Of a DNA stretch of 64,000 nucleotides, positions 37,879 to 49,392 are shown piece after piece (the first letter of the stretch is position 1; each line of letters begins with the position of its first letter). Made by a program: the position numbers and the translations under genes. Below the pieces are notes generated by a model, which was not told the DNA's origin, ran no database searches, and was given only the letters and a program-made list of their open reading frames with translations. Source of the stretch: Larix kaempferi (Eukaryota; Streptophyta; Pinopsida; Pinales; Pinaceae); the NCBI GenBank assembly GCA_027924585.1, contig BSBM01000442.1, forward strand, positions 4,402,001 to 4,466,000, read 5' to 3'.

Positions 37879-38307
37879 ATGTCAGCAGAGTTTCCTACGT
37901 TCTTAGGATTCGCGGATGGTGCTAGCTGTCATACACAACAACTTTCTTTTGCTACTTGGGTTATTTTCTAACCTGACCACCTAGTTGTGTCCTCAGGAGG
38001 TGCTTGTCTTGGTCCTACATCTAACAATGTGGCTGAGTATAGTGCCGTCATTGAGCTACTTCAGGATGCTATTTTACATGGCATCCCGTCTTTAGAAGTC
38101 CGCCTGGATTCACAACTAGTTGTGTCTCAGTTGAATGGTCAGTACCGTGTAAGGGATCCTATGTTACTACAGAAATTCTTAAAGGTAAGACTCTTGGAAT
38201 GACATTTTGTTTCAATTAAATACATTCATGTTCCGAGAAGTTTTAATCATATATCTAATGCATACGCTAAGTGTGTATTAGATTGGCATTTGTCACATTC
38301 CCAATGA
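37879..38307 (+). pseudogene. C-outer second (archaeal-type) RNase H ORF, downstream of integrase
   Basis: A 142-codon frame from ATG 37879 to TGA 38307 with two internal stops. It shows the RNase H fold signature in order: FADGAS (first Asp), SNNVAEYSAVIELL (Glu), LEVRLDSQLVVSQLNGQYRVRDP (second Asp), IKYIHVPRS, NAYAKCVLDWHL. The closest family wording is the archaeal-like RNase H acquired by Tat elements. It is separate from pol, 112 bases after the integrase stop. TTTTGGTTTTCAG, a good 3' splice site, lies about 30 bases upstream. C-inner has the same ORF at exactly the same length (56037-56465). Confidence 0.75.
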
Positions 38308-38479
38308 AGCACACAAATAAAAGATACATTCATACATTTTTACATACACACATATAGTAGAACCAGTAAACCAAAGTTTTTATAAATAATATGTTCAAAA
38401 ATGGTAGTGTCATGATACAAAACTGGAGCCTATAGCTCTCAAAATATACATATTGATACAAAATGGGAACTCGATATGT

Positions 38480-38718
38480 CTAATCCCTGCGAGGAGGTCT
38501 AGCTGCCACCCTGATAGGATGTGTCTGATAAAAATAATGCACTACATTCGCGACACGCTGCAGTAGTCGCACCCAATTTCCCGGCACCCCCACTACCTGG
38601 CATTGCATATCCTCTGGTAGCTGTGCCACCTCTACCTGTGGTACCCTGGCAGTCATCCATGATAGGTTGGCCTATAGAGTATGTAATGTCCACTCTACTG
38701 CAGCAACTAACATCTCAT
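38480..38718 (-). pseudogene. C-outer antisense PMD-like gene, last exon (interrupted by C-inner)
   Basis: Minus-strand coding end of the antisense gene. Its final codons (HPIRVAARPPRRD, stop 38480-38482) match the inner copy (HPVKAAARPPQRE, stop 56641-56643). The exon is cut at 38718 by the C-inner insertion; the rest, including the upstream exon and intron, lies at 61200-62510. It is convergent with the sense RNase H, 172 bases apart. Confidence 0.65.
38714..38718. other. Target-site duplication CTCAT, left of C-inner
   Basis: CTCAT precedes the LTR at 38719 and follows the LTR end at 61194 (61195-61199). Joining the two sides restores continuous antisense-gene sequence like that at 56870-56900. 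Confidence 0.92.
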
Positions 38719-39195
38719 TGTTACACAGAAATCTTCCACCCTGTGAGCATCCGCATTGTTTGGCCTGTAGGATCCATTTTAGTGACTCATATCCATTTTT
38801 ATCCTTCAGTAATACCAGTTTGCTCTATTTTTATTCCTACCCGCCTGTTGCATCTTTATAGCAGGCGTACCTGCGAGTTGCATCCCTATAGCCCGCGGGT
38901 AGCATGTAAAATGGTAAAAACCAATGTTAATTACTTTTTACTCCCAAAAAGCGGTCATTGGGTGACCTTTGGCTCTCCATTTGCCCAAGTAATGCCTCGA
39001 TGTGTCCTTTCACCTACCTTTCAGAGGACTATATATTGAGCACATATGGCTTATGGACGGGAGGAAGAAGAGAAACATAAGAGAACTCTAGTGCATTTTT
39101 TCCCTATCTTGAGTTTGCACTCATTGATCCTTGTAGTTATGAACCAATTATGTTCACCTTCCAAACTCCTTTCTAGTTTGAGTTTGCCATTCATG
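38719..39195 (+). repeat. 5' LTR of C-inner, first part
   Basis: TGTTACACAG onward, interrupted at 39195 by Copia-2 and resumed at 47165-47616 (together about 929 bp). Carries the GC-rich motif (38887-38901) and a TATA-like box (39030-39037). Confidence 0.92.
39191..39195. other. Target-site duplication TCATG, left of Copia-2
   Basis: Repeated at 47160-47164. The uninterrupted LTR at 60286 reads GCCATTCATGGAGGATTG across the site. Confidence 0.95.
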
Positions 39196-39686
39196 TGTTG
39201 AATATTGTAACTTCTAAGAATATTATATTTGTACATTATTATTTCGGAGATGTTTCATCCCTCCGAGGTAACCCTATTATGTATCCAGAGATGTTTATTC
39301 CTCCGAGGGTTTGTGGTATCTAGGGTTATTAGACCCACCATGTGGGGGGTCGGCCCTGATCTTGTATTTTAGGGGTTATTAGACTTCTCCAGGAGAGGTC
39401 AGCCCCATTAGGTATTTTAGTCAGTGAGGAGTTAGTATAAATAGAGGAGGTGAACTCCTCATTAGACACACTCACTCACTTGTGAAAGATAACGCACTTG
39501 TCTGGGAGATCTGCTAAGGAGACAAAGAAGGAGAGAGCACATCTTGTATTTTGGTTGATCATCTTATTGAGGAAAGCTTTGCTAGGTTTTCTACCCCATG
39601 AGGGTTTTCCAGGGTATATTCTGTGTCTATCTTGTGATTATGTTTCTTTCAGTGATCTTGCTAGTCTATTTGGTTTAAACTTAACA
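39196..39686 (+). repeat. 5' LTR of Copia-2
   Basis: 491 bp, TGTTGAATATTG...AAACTTAACA. TATAAATA at 39436-39443 is the likely promoter element. Confidence 0.96.
39436..39443 (+). promoter_or_regulatory. TATA box in Copia-2 5' LTR
   Basis: TATAAATA in AGTATAAATAGAGG, also at 46910-46917 in the other LTR and in nearly the same context in Copia-1. Confidence 0.7.
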
Positions 39687-39698
39687 TGGTATCAGAGC
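39687..39698 (+). other. Primer binding site, Copia-2
   Basis: TGGTATCAGAGC immediately after the LTR; perfect initiator tRNA-Met complement. Confidence 0.95.
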
Positions 39699-39770
39699 TA
39701 GACTGAATAGGACATCTTTCACAAGGTAAGAATCTCTCTCTCTCATTTCAGAAAAGTTTAGGGTTTTAGC

Positions 39771-40225
39771 AGAAAGTTGGTATTATTGAAATCTGATCAC
39801 ATGTCTGGATATCCCTTCTCAAGACCTTTCTTTTGAGCCCTAGATCGAACTTTTTGGTTGGGTAGAACTCTGGAAAGTCAAAACCTAATTCTACCAAAAG
39901 TGCGATAAGTGAGAAATTGGTTTCAATAGAAAGTTGGTATTATTGAAATATGATCACATGGTTGGATAGCCCTTCTCAAGACATTTCTTTTGAGCCCTAT
40001 ATCGAACTTTTTTGTTGGGTAGAACTCCGGGAAAGTTAAACCCTAATTCTACCAAAAGTGCGATAAGTGAAAAATTGGTTTAGCAAAAAGTTGGTATTGT
40101 TGAAATCTGATTACATGACTGGATAGCCCTTCTCAAGACCATTCTTTTGAGCTTTAGATCGAACTTTTTGGTTGGGTAGAACTCCGGGAAAGTCAAACCC
40201 TAATTCTATCAAAAGTGCGATAAAA
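39771..40225 (+). repeat. 157-bp leader repeat, three copies
   Basis: Units start at 39771, 39928 and 40085, each beginning AGAAAGTTGGTATT (AAAAAGTTGG in the third) and containing GGGTAGAACTCCGGGAAAG. The Copia-1 leader has one related unit. Noncoding 5' leader sequence. Confidence 0.93.
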
Positions 40226-40314
40226 CCAGAAATTCTGTTCCAGGATCCAGAAAAACAAAAAGGTAATATTTCCAGGTAAGTACTACTCTGTCTCTTGGAC
40301 TCCCCCAAGAGAAG

Positions 40315-41502
40315 ATGTCTCCAAATACTAAGCTTGAAGACAAGCTAGAAGGTATAGAGAATTTACAGGCATGGAAATACAGAATTGGTCTCATACTTGA
40401 AGAGAATGATCTTGCTCATTATATCAAGGATGAAGTTGCAAAACCAGAAGGAGATGAAGCCAAAGAGAAGCATAGTAAGGATTTGATTAGGGCAAAGAGA
40501 ATCATAGCTGATTCTATTAAAGACCACTTGATTCCCCAAGTGGCCTCTAAGAAGACTCTAAAGGAAATGTATGATGCCCTAGGAAGGATGTATGAAGGAA
40601 AGAACATCAATAGGAAGATGAATCTAAGGACTCAGTTGAAGAGCACCAAGATGCACAAAGGAGAGTCCATTCAAGACTACTTCTCAAGGGTCTATCTAAT
40701 CAAGGAGAAACTAGATGCCATTGGTGATACTCTTGATGAAGATGAACTTGTGATGACTGCTCTAAATGGTCTCACTAGACCTTGGGAATCATTCATACAA
40801 ACCATGTGTGCCAGAAAAGAAAGCATGAAGTTTGATATAGTATGGGAGGATTATGTTCAAGAAGAAGCTAGGGTAGCCAACAAAGAAGCTCTTCTCAAAG
40901 AAGATGACCAAGCTTTGGCCACCCACACCAAAAGAGGAAAAAGGGGTCACTTTAGGAAAGTGAACCACAAGAGGCCTCAACCCTCTCATAGATTCAAAAG
41001 GAAAGGAGGATCAAATTCAGAAAGAGACATCTACACAGTCCAATGTTTTAATTGTCTTAAGCTAGGACACTATGCTAGAGACTGTACCCTACCAGAAAAG
41101 AAGAAGAAAAGGTTTGTTCACAAAAGACATCATGCACATGTGGCAGAAGATGATAGTGAAGAAGAAGAAGTGGAGGAAAGGCCTCAAAAGAAAAGATCTA
41201 AAGTAAAGAAAGAAGATCCAGAAGAATATGTCTTATTTTCTGCACTCTCTGGATCTGTGTCTCCTGGTGAAGGCACATGGCTCATTGACAGTGGTGCTTC
41301 AAAGCACATGACAGGTCATAAGGAAACTCTCTCCAGGATCGAAGAGAAGTCTTCACCCCAAAAGGTATCTCTGGGAGATGATTATCAATATCCCATCAAG
41401 GGAATTGGTGAAGCAAGCTACAAGCTTGATTCTGGAACACCCTTGAAAATGAAAGAAATTTTATATGTACCAGGTTTAAAGAAGAACCTACTCTCTATCT
41501 GA
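40315..41502 (+). pseudogene. Copia-2 gag and protease part of gag-pol
   Basis: 395 codons from ATG 40315 ([16 protein letters not shown]), colinear with Copia-1. It has the copia gag domain (residues about 1-220), zinc knuckle CFNCLKLGHYARDC (about 243-256), an acidic linker and protease [12 protein letters not shown] (about 323-334). It ends at a TGA (41500-41502) after KKNLLSI where Copia-1 encodes Ser. In a working element this would read straight into the integrase. A 5' splice-site-like CAG/GTAAGT lies at 40276-40281, 39 bases before the ATG. Confidence 0.9.
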
Positions 41503-44378
41503 GCACTAGATAAGAAAGGTAAGGTTTTAGAGTGGCTTTCATAGATGGACAAGTACTCACGTGGTCCAAAGGAAAATCAATTAAAGATGCAGTTATCATT
41601 GGTGAAGAAGAAGGAGGTCTCTACAAACTCAAGGGTCATCTAGAAGCTGCCCTTGCTCATGAAGTTTCTAGCCCCAGTGAGTTATGGCATAGAAGATTAG
41701 CTCACATTAACTACAAAGCCTTACCCTATGTAAGCAAGGTGGTCATAGGATTACCAAACTTGAAGGCTGATCATGATGGCTCATGTAAAGGATGTAAGAA
41801 AGGGAAGAATGTCAAGAACCCCTTTCCAAAGAGTGAAACAAAGACTAAGAACATTTTGGAGCTAACACACTCAGATGTATGTGGACCAATGCCCACCACT
41901 TCTCTAAGTGGGTTTGAATACTATCTTTCATTTATCGATGACTATTCAAGGAAAACTTGGATATACTTCCTAAGAGGTAAGAATGAAGTCTTTGGAAAAT
42001 TCAAAGAGTTCAAGGCTCTAATAGAAAATCTCTCAGAAAAGAGAATCAAGATTCTCAGAATAGATAATGGTGGAGAATACACTTCAAAGGACTTTGAAGA
42101 CTTTTGTAAAGAAGTTGGAATTAAGAGAGAACTAACCACTCCCTACAATCCCCAACAAAATGGGGTGGCTGAGAGGAAAAATAGGACTATCATGGAAGCT
42201 ATGAAGACTATGATGCATGACCAAGATCTTCCCATGTATCTATGGGATGAAGTAGCTAAAACAACATTATATGTGCAAAATAGACTATCTCACAGTGCTC
42301 TTGATTTCAAAACTCCAGAAGAGGTGTTCACAGGAAAGAAACCTGAGGTAAGTCATCTTAAAATATTTGGGTGTCCTGTGTACATCCACATTCCAAAAGA
42401 AAAGAGAACCAAGTTGGATCCTTCTGGTAAGAAGGGGATATTTGTTGGTTATTGTGAATCATCCAAAGCCTTCAGAATATACATACCAGGTTTTCATCAT
42501 ATAGAAATAAGTAGAGATGTATCATTTGATGAAGAATCAACTCTCAAGAAATACAAGAAATGCCAACTTGAAGAAATATATGAAGAAGATACATCTTCTA
42601 GGACTATAGAGGCTGTATACATCCCTGAGGATGATTCACCAGAGGATCATGACATGTTGGAACCACAAGAACTTCATATCACAGATTTATCTAAGAAAAG
42701 AAGGCCAGCATGGGCTAGAGATATTATTCAAGGAGCTGAAAGATATGGAGCTCCTGAAGGTTCCATTAGAGAAAGAAAGAAACCAAAGCTAGTGTCCAAC
42801 TATATGGCCTTGATGTGTGATCTTGTGGATCAACAACCTACTAGCTATGAAGAGGCATCTCAGAAGAAAGAATGGGTAGAAGCAATGACAGAAGAATATC
42901 AGTCAATAATGAAAAATGATGTTTGGGATATAGTTCCCAAACCAAAAGATAAAAGTGTGGTTTCTTCCAAATGGATTTTCAAAATGAAACATGCTGCATA
43001 TGGTAGCATTGAAAAATATAAGGCAAGATTTGTAGCCAGAGGATTCTCTCAAAAGGAGGGAATTGACTATGAAGAAACATTTGCACCAGTTGCTAGATAT
43101 ACTTCAATAAGAACCATCATGGCACTTGCATCCATGATGAAGTGGAAATTACACCAAATGGATGTTAAAACAGCTTTTCTAAATGGTGTAATTGAAGAAG
43201 AAGTATACATTGAACAACCACAAGGGTTTGAGGTTAAAGATGGAAGAAATTATGTATGCAAACTGAAAAAGGCATTATATGGGTTGAAGCAAGCCCCCAG
43301 GGCTTGGTACGGAAGGATTGACAAATTCTTAACTAGCATGGGTTTTACCAAGAGTAAAGCTGATCCAAATCCTTATCTCAAAGTAATGGATGATGAACCA
43401 GTTATACTGTTATTATATGTAGACGATCTATTTCTAACCGGAAATGAGAAACAGATTCTTGAAAGCAAGAAGAAGCTTTCTTCAGAATTCGAGATGAAAG
43501 ATCTAGGATTAATGCACTACTTCTTAGGTCTAGAAGTATGGCAAGAACCAAAAGGAATCTTTTTAAATCAAGGAAAGTATGCTGTGGAAATCTTAAAAAG
43601 GTTTGATATGTTGGAGTGTAAATCCATGGCCACTCCCATGGAATCCAACTTAAAATTATTGGTTAATGATACATCGGAACTAGTGTTCCTAACCCTATAT
43701 AGACAAATCATTGGATCATTAATGTATTTGAAAAATACTAGGCCAGATATATGCTTTGTTGTAAATACCCTAAGTCAGTATCTTGCAGAACCCAGAAAGG
43801 TTTATTTAATAGCTGCAAAGCATGTAATGAGGTACCTAAAAGGTACGTTAGATTTTGGTCTATATTATCTTAGAGGTCATGAACTCAGATTACATGGTTA
43901 CTCAGATTTTGATTGGGCAGGAAGTGTCTCAGACAGAAAAAGTACATCAGGTGGATGTTATGGTCTTGGATCTGCCATGATCTCATGGTTCAAAAAGAAA
44001 CAAACTAGTGTGGCCCTCAGTACTGCTGAAGCAGAATATATAGCTGCTTGCTCTACCAGCTGTGAAGCAGTATGGCTCCGAAAACTATTATCTGAAGTAT
44101 TTGACTTAGAAATGGATCCCACTGTGATTATGTGCGATAATCAAAGATGCATCAAGATGACAGAAAATCCTGTGTTCCATGATAAGTCAAAACACATAGA
44201 GATCCATTACTTTTATATTCGAGATATGGTGCAGAGGGGAGCCATCAAGCTTGTGTATGTGAGCACTGAAGATCAAATTGCTGATATCTTGACCAAACCT
44301 CTGTCTCGAGTGAAGTTTGAATACTTCCGAGACAAGCTTGGTGTAGTTCAAAAGGATCCTCCTCCAAAGGGGGAGTAG
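41503..44378 (+). pseudogene. Copia-2 integrase, reverse transcriptase and RNase H
   Basis: After the TGA a 5-bp tandem duplication (AAGGT at 41516-41520 and 41521-41525) shifts the frame; from there pol is open to the stop at 44376-44378 (about 948 codons from 41532). Integrase: WHRRLAHINY, CKGCKKGKN, HSDVCGP, RIDNGGEYT and [19 protein letters not shown] and [12 protein letters not shown]. RNase [20 protein letters not shown] and CDNQRCIKM. All catalytic residues I checked remain, so only two lesions separate it from an intact frame. It could not be translated as one protein. Confidence 0.92.
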
Positions 44379-44489
44379 TATGATCTCTGATGACAAGCTT
44401 GTCTCATCAATGATGAGGCTACACGGTCACTACACCTAGTTACTTAGAAATATTTAAATTTAGGACTACTATATTTAGAATACTTAGTT

Positions 44490-45060
44490 TTACTTATATA
44501 TATATGCTTTTGATGACAGATATGATAGATGTATAAATGCTGTTGATGTTAGATGTATTAGTAAGAATACATGCTTTTGATGATAGTTGTATACATGCTG
44601 TTGATGTTAGATGTATTAGTGAGAATATATGCTTTTGATGATAGATGTATACATGCTGTTGATGTATTAGTGAGAATACATGCTTTTGATGATAGATGTA
44701 TACATGCTGTTGATGTTATAAGTATTAGTGAGAATACATGCTTTTGATGATAGATGTATACATGTTGTTGATGTTATATGTATTAGTGAGAATACATGCT
44801 TTTGATGATAGATGTATACATGCTGTTGATGTTATATGTATTAGTGAGAATAGATGCTTTTGATGATAGATGTATACATGCTGTTGATGTTAGATGTATT
44901 AGTGAGAATACATGCTAGATGTATAAATGTTGTTGATGCTATATGTATTAGTGAGAATACATGCCTTTGATTATAAACGTATATATGTTGATGTTAGATA
45001 CATGTATTGATTAATGTACTTGTATGATTGAGGATACTTGTATTAATGAGAATACATGTG
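44490..45060 (+). repeat. 58-bp minisatellite array in Copia-2 3' region
   Basis: About nine units of about 58 bp containing GCTTTTGATGATAGATGTAT and GTATTAGTGAGAATACATG, some shortened. Noncoding. Confidence 0.9.
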
Positions 45061-46018
45061 GGGATTGTATCATCCTTGAACACTTGTTCTAAAGTGAGCC
45101 GTAGACGAGGGTCTCCGAGAAAGAAGAGGGATTGTATCATCCTTGAACACTTGTTCTAAAGTGAGCCGTAGATGGGGGTCTCCGAGAAAGAAGAGGGATT
45201 GTATCATCCTTGAGCACTTGTTCTAAAGAGAGCCGTAGATGTATGTCTTCGAAAATGAAGTCTTTTGTGGACATGAGAGGATTGGATCATCCTTGGACTT
45301 CAGTCCTAAAGTGAGCCGTAGACACGATGTCTCTGATAATGAAGTCCTGAATGAACAGGTAGGGGATTGCATCGTCCCCGGACTAAGGTCCCAGAATTGA
45401 GCCGTAGACATGATGTCTCCGATAATGAAGTCCTGAATGAACAGGTAGGGGATTGCATCGTCCCCGGACTGAGGTCCCAAAATTGAGCCGTAGATTGGGT
45501 CTCCGATAATGAAGTCCTGAATGAACAGGTAGGGGATTGCATCATCCCCGGACTGAGGTCCCATAATTGAGCCGTAGACTGGGTCTCCAATAATGAAGTC
45601 CTGAATGAACAGGTAGGGGATTGCATCATCCCCGGACTGAGGTCACAGAATTGAGCCGTAGACTGGGTTTCCGATAATGAAGTCCTGAATGAACATGTAG
45701 GGGATTGCATCGTTCCCGGACTGAGGTCCCAGAATTGAGCCGTAGACTGGGTCTTCGATAATGAAGTCCTGAATGAACAGGTAGGGAATTGCATCGTCCC
45801 CAGACTGAGGTCCCAGAATTGAGCCATAGATTGGGTCTCCGATAATGAAGTCCTGAATGAACAGGTAGGGGATTGCATCGTCCCTGGATTGAGGTCCCAG
45901 AATTGATCCGTAGACTGGGTCTCCGATAATGAAGTCCTGAATGAACAGGTAGGGGATTGCATCGTCCCCGGATTGAGGTCCCAGAATTGATCCGTAGACT
46001 GATGTCTCTGAGAACTAA
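45061..46018 (+). repeat. 68- and 84-bp minisatellite array in Copia-2
   Basis: Three 68-bp units (GGGATTGTATCATCCTTGAA...) and a transition unit pass into about eight 84-bp units containing GAGCCGTAGACTGGGTCTCC and GATAATGAAGTCCTGAATG. Minus-strand repetitive ORFs over it are by-products. Confidence 0.93.
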
Positions 46019-46084
46019 AGATCGGATTGTATCATCCATGGACCTATGTCCTAAAGAGAGTAGGATTGATCATCCTGGAACATG

Positions 46085-46530
46085 ATCATGTGATGACGAT
46101 GCTGATGATCGTATGATGATGATGCTGATGATCATGTGATGACGATACTGATGATCGTATGGTGACGATGCTGATGATCATGTGATGATGATGTTGATGA
46201 TCGTGTGATGACGATACTGATGATCGTATGGTGACGATGTTGATGATCGTGTGATGACGATGCTAATGACGATGCTGATGATCGTGTGATAACAATGCTG
46301 ATGATCGTATGATGACGATGTTGATGATCGTGTGATGACGATGCTGATGATAATGTGATGATGATGTTGATGATCGTATGATGACGATGCTGATGATCGT
46401 ATGGTGACGATGCTGATGATCGTGTGATGACGATTCTGATAATCGTATGATGATGACGCCGATGACGATACTGATGATCATGTGACAACGATGCTGATGA
46501 TCGTGTGACAACAATGCTGATGATGTTAGT
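46085..46530 (+). repeat. 23-bp minisatellite array in Copia-2
   Basis: About 19-20 imperfect units of GCTGATGATCGTATGATGACGAT. His/Ile-rich minus-strand ORFs here reflect the repeat only. Confidence 0.93.
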
Positions 46531-46659
46531 GTTCCAGTAACTGGTTGAGTTACTGATGATTATGAATTGAAGAAAGCTTCCGATGATTTATAGATGTATC
46601 ATGTATGATGTAGTCGATGACTCCTTGCTCTTGCAGATGTTGTTATAATATCCTTCTCG

Positions 46660-46670
46660 TTAAGGGGGAG
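46660..46670 (+). other. Polypurine tract of Copia-2
   Basis: TTAAGGGGGAG directly before the 3' LTR, parallel to Copia-1. Confidence 0.88.
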
Positions 46671-47159
46671 TGTTGAATATTGTAACTTCTAAGAATATTA
46701 TATTTGTACATTATTATTCCGGAGATGTTTCATCCCTTTGAGGTAACCCTATTATGTATCCGGAGATGTTTATTCCTCCGAGGGTTTGTGGTATCTAGGG
46801 TTATTAGACCCACCATGTGGGGGTCGGCCCTGATCTTGTATTTTAGGGGTTATTAGACTTCTCCAGGAGAGGTCGGCCCCATTAGGTATTTTAGTCAGTG
46901 AGGAGTTAGTATAAATAGAGGAGGTGAACTCCTCATTAGACACACTCACTCACTTGTGAAAGATAGCGCACTTTTCTGGGAGATCTACTAAGGAGACAAA
47001 GAAGGAGGGAGCACATCTTGTATTTTGGTTGATAATCTTATTGAGGAAAGCTTGTTGGGTTTTCTACCCCATGAGGGTTTCCCAGGGTATATTCTATGTC
47101 TATCTCGTGATTATGTTTCTTTCAGTGATGTTGCTAGTCTATTTGGTTTAAACTTAACA
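46671..47159 (+). repeat. 3' LTR of Copia-2
   Basis: 489 bp, pairs with 39196-39686; followed by the TSD TCATG at 47160-47164. Confidence 0.96.
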
Positions 47160-47164
47160 TCATG

Positions 47165-47616
47165 GAGGATTGAAGTGGTGGAGGCACAAGTGGATTGATC
47201 TAGATCTTGGTTCAGATTGGTTTTCAGCAAGAGGTCGTATCACTTTGTACTTCTGCTTGTTCATTAATAGAAATACTCATATTCTCGTCCATTCATGGTG
47301 TGAATTTCATTTATTATACATTGGGTTACATTTGCTTATGATATTATGGACCATTGTTATTGATAATGTTAATGTCAATTATATATTATATGTACTTGTT
47401 GGATATTGGCTGTGAAGACTAATTTGCAGATTGCAAGTGCATGGATTGAAAGCTCCAATGGGGATCTACATCAAATGTTGGATCGAGGTTGGTTACATTC
47501 CTCCATTATCTTAACATTGTCATTTATAATAGCATTGCTTTGAGAATTGAGTAGATTTCTGGTAGTCATCTGTCTGTTGTGGTATTCCCAAACCATAGTG
47601 AGTTTTCTCCAATATA
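47165..47616 (+). repeat. 5' LTR of C-inner, second part
   Basis: Continues GAGGATTGAAGTGG from 39195 and ends CTCCAATATA, aligned with 60745-61194. Confidence 0.92.
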
Positions 47617-47620
47617 GAAA

Positions 47621-47638
47621 TGGCGACTCTGCTGGGGA
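47621..47638 (+). other. Primer binding site, C-inner
   Basis: TGGCGACTCTGCTGGGGA; one difference from the C-outer site. Confidence 0.8.
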
Positions 47639-49392
47639 AAACATCCATGTTTGGGAAATTTTTTTGAGCATTAGTCCATAATTAGAGTTGTTGTTTATCG
47701 AAGCTCTGTGTCACTGATTGGTCGTTAAGATACACTGTAGAAAACTTGCTTTTTCTGAGCCTCTAGACTCTTTAATTGCCCATTTTCCTTTCCTCACCCG
47801 CGCGCTAGCTTAGTTTTGCCTGCGTCTACCTGCCTCTGTTTACTATACTACTCGTGGGTACCCACAGGTATTCCTTTGATAGTAGCGTGTAACTCCGGCT
47901 TTTGTTGGTTTATGGCTTTTGGTTGTTGTTGGGTGAGTTTGGTTGGTTCCTAAGTCTTTGTTGGCCTCTTTCTTGACTGTTTCATGCCTTGGTTGTGACC
48001 AGATCTCTTCGTTTCTCTTGGTTGAGCCTTCTTGGTTTTTTACCAATCTTTGGTTTTAACCTCATGGTTTTTTCCTTTGGAGCTCTTTCCTTTGGTTAAG
48101 TCTTGCTATTTAGGATTTGCTGGGTTGTCTTAGTGATATTCTTGGCACTTCAGTGACTGAATAGTAGGATTTTGCTTGCATTTTTTCATTTCATTTATAT
48201 TGAAAAAATACAAAAATATTCATTTAGTTTTTTGCATTTTCCTTCTCATTTATAAGTGAAAATACAAAATATTTTATTTCCATGTACTGCATCTTGCATT
48301 GAGTGCTTGTTGCCTTCATTTTAGGTTCTGCTTGTGCATTGAAAAGATAAAAGATTGCATCTTTATTTCAGAATTGTTGGTTGATTTTGCATATTAGTGA
48401 CATTGTTTTATTGGATAGATGAGTCTAGGATTAGACGATTTTGCATACTATTGAGTCTACACATCACTAGTTTCATGATCATATCCCTTGAGTAATCACA
48501 GCCACTAAAATTAAAGCTTAATAATTAAAATTGATTAGACTGATTTTATTTATAGGGTACACCAACTAGCATGGGCTTAGAGTCTTGGAATAGATCATTG
48601 TGAGTTAACAATCCAATACTACTGAACGAAACATTAGGTGTCTGACCAGGGAGTGCAGGAATCCATGGTAAAGATCGATGTTCTCAGGAATCTCTAGTCA
48701 ATGCAAAGTTAAGCACGAGGTCATGGGAGGTTGGTTGAGGAGATATCCCTCTGATACCGACTGAACATGGGAGATATATCTAGGATTTGTTCATATCTGG
48801 GGGTACCGTAGGTTCGTCCTCTTGTGCTTTGGGCTTAGATACCCTGCCCATACGACAGGTCCCACCTGCGACTGTCCCCCTGAGTATTGGTTATATTGCG
48901 GTGAACATAGTTGCTTTACCTAGGTACCACACAAGGTACTTGCAGTGGTTATGTTGTTTCTGTCCTGAGTCAGTTAGGGATTGGATAGCACAGTTGTGTT
49001 CGTGCAGTGGACTTGACCCTATCGACACAGTGAAGCTTGGGTGTCTCTATAACTGATTCTGTTACCTTCGGCTATAGTTTGGGAGTCTCAAGCCTCTCCT
49101 AGGAGAGACATACCGGCTCTAGTGTTGGGAGCTCATTTAGCCACTCTGTTTGTCTCCTCTTGGCTGTATTTTCTCTAGGTGTGTGCTTTTGATTTACTAT
49201 TTTTGATTGATAGTTGGCCTTTAGGAGATGCCGTGTCTCTCTAGAGAAAACGTGGCGTGGAGCCCTACTCTCCACCGATCCCGTCGGTTGGCTGGTTTAA
49301 AGCTAGCCTTAGTTACACACTGTATTACTAGAGGACACTAGAGGGATCCCTCTGAGTCTTCATATTCTTACGTGACTTACGTTGAAGACTAC
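47639..49392 (+). other. Untranslated leader of C-inner
   Basis: Colinear with 29546-31278, including the GC-rich motif cluster (about 47795-47871). No conserved ORF. Confidence 0.7.

Larger units (their letters stand above)
39196..47159 (+). mobile_element. Copia-2: Ty1/copia element, structurally complete, pol frameshifted
   Basis: 7,964 bp with LTRs of 491 and 489 bp (about 16 substitutions plus small indels), TSD TCATG, perfect tRNA-Met primer site and polypurine tract. It encodes a gag-pol clearly related to Copia-1 but broken at 41500-41525. Tandem arrays occupy both the leader and the region between pol and the 3' LTR. It lies in the 5' LTR of C-inner and is therefore the youngest layer there. 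Confidence 0.96.

Noticed and set aside
45223-46514. Long minus-strand ORFs with repeated CSFRTSLSET or HDHQHRHH segments
   Set aside because: They follow the 84-bp and 23-bp minisatellite units of Copia-2 and lie antisense to the element; no start, domain or conservation beyond the repeat.
47170-47415. 81-codon ORF also present at 60799-60993
   Set aside because: Part of the C LTR; conserved as DNA because the LTRs are recent copies, without any recognisable domain.
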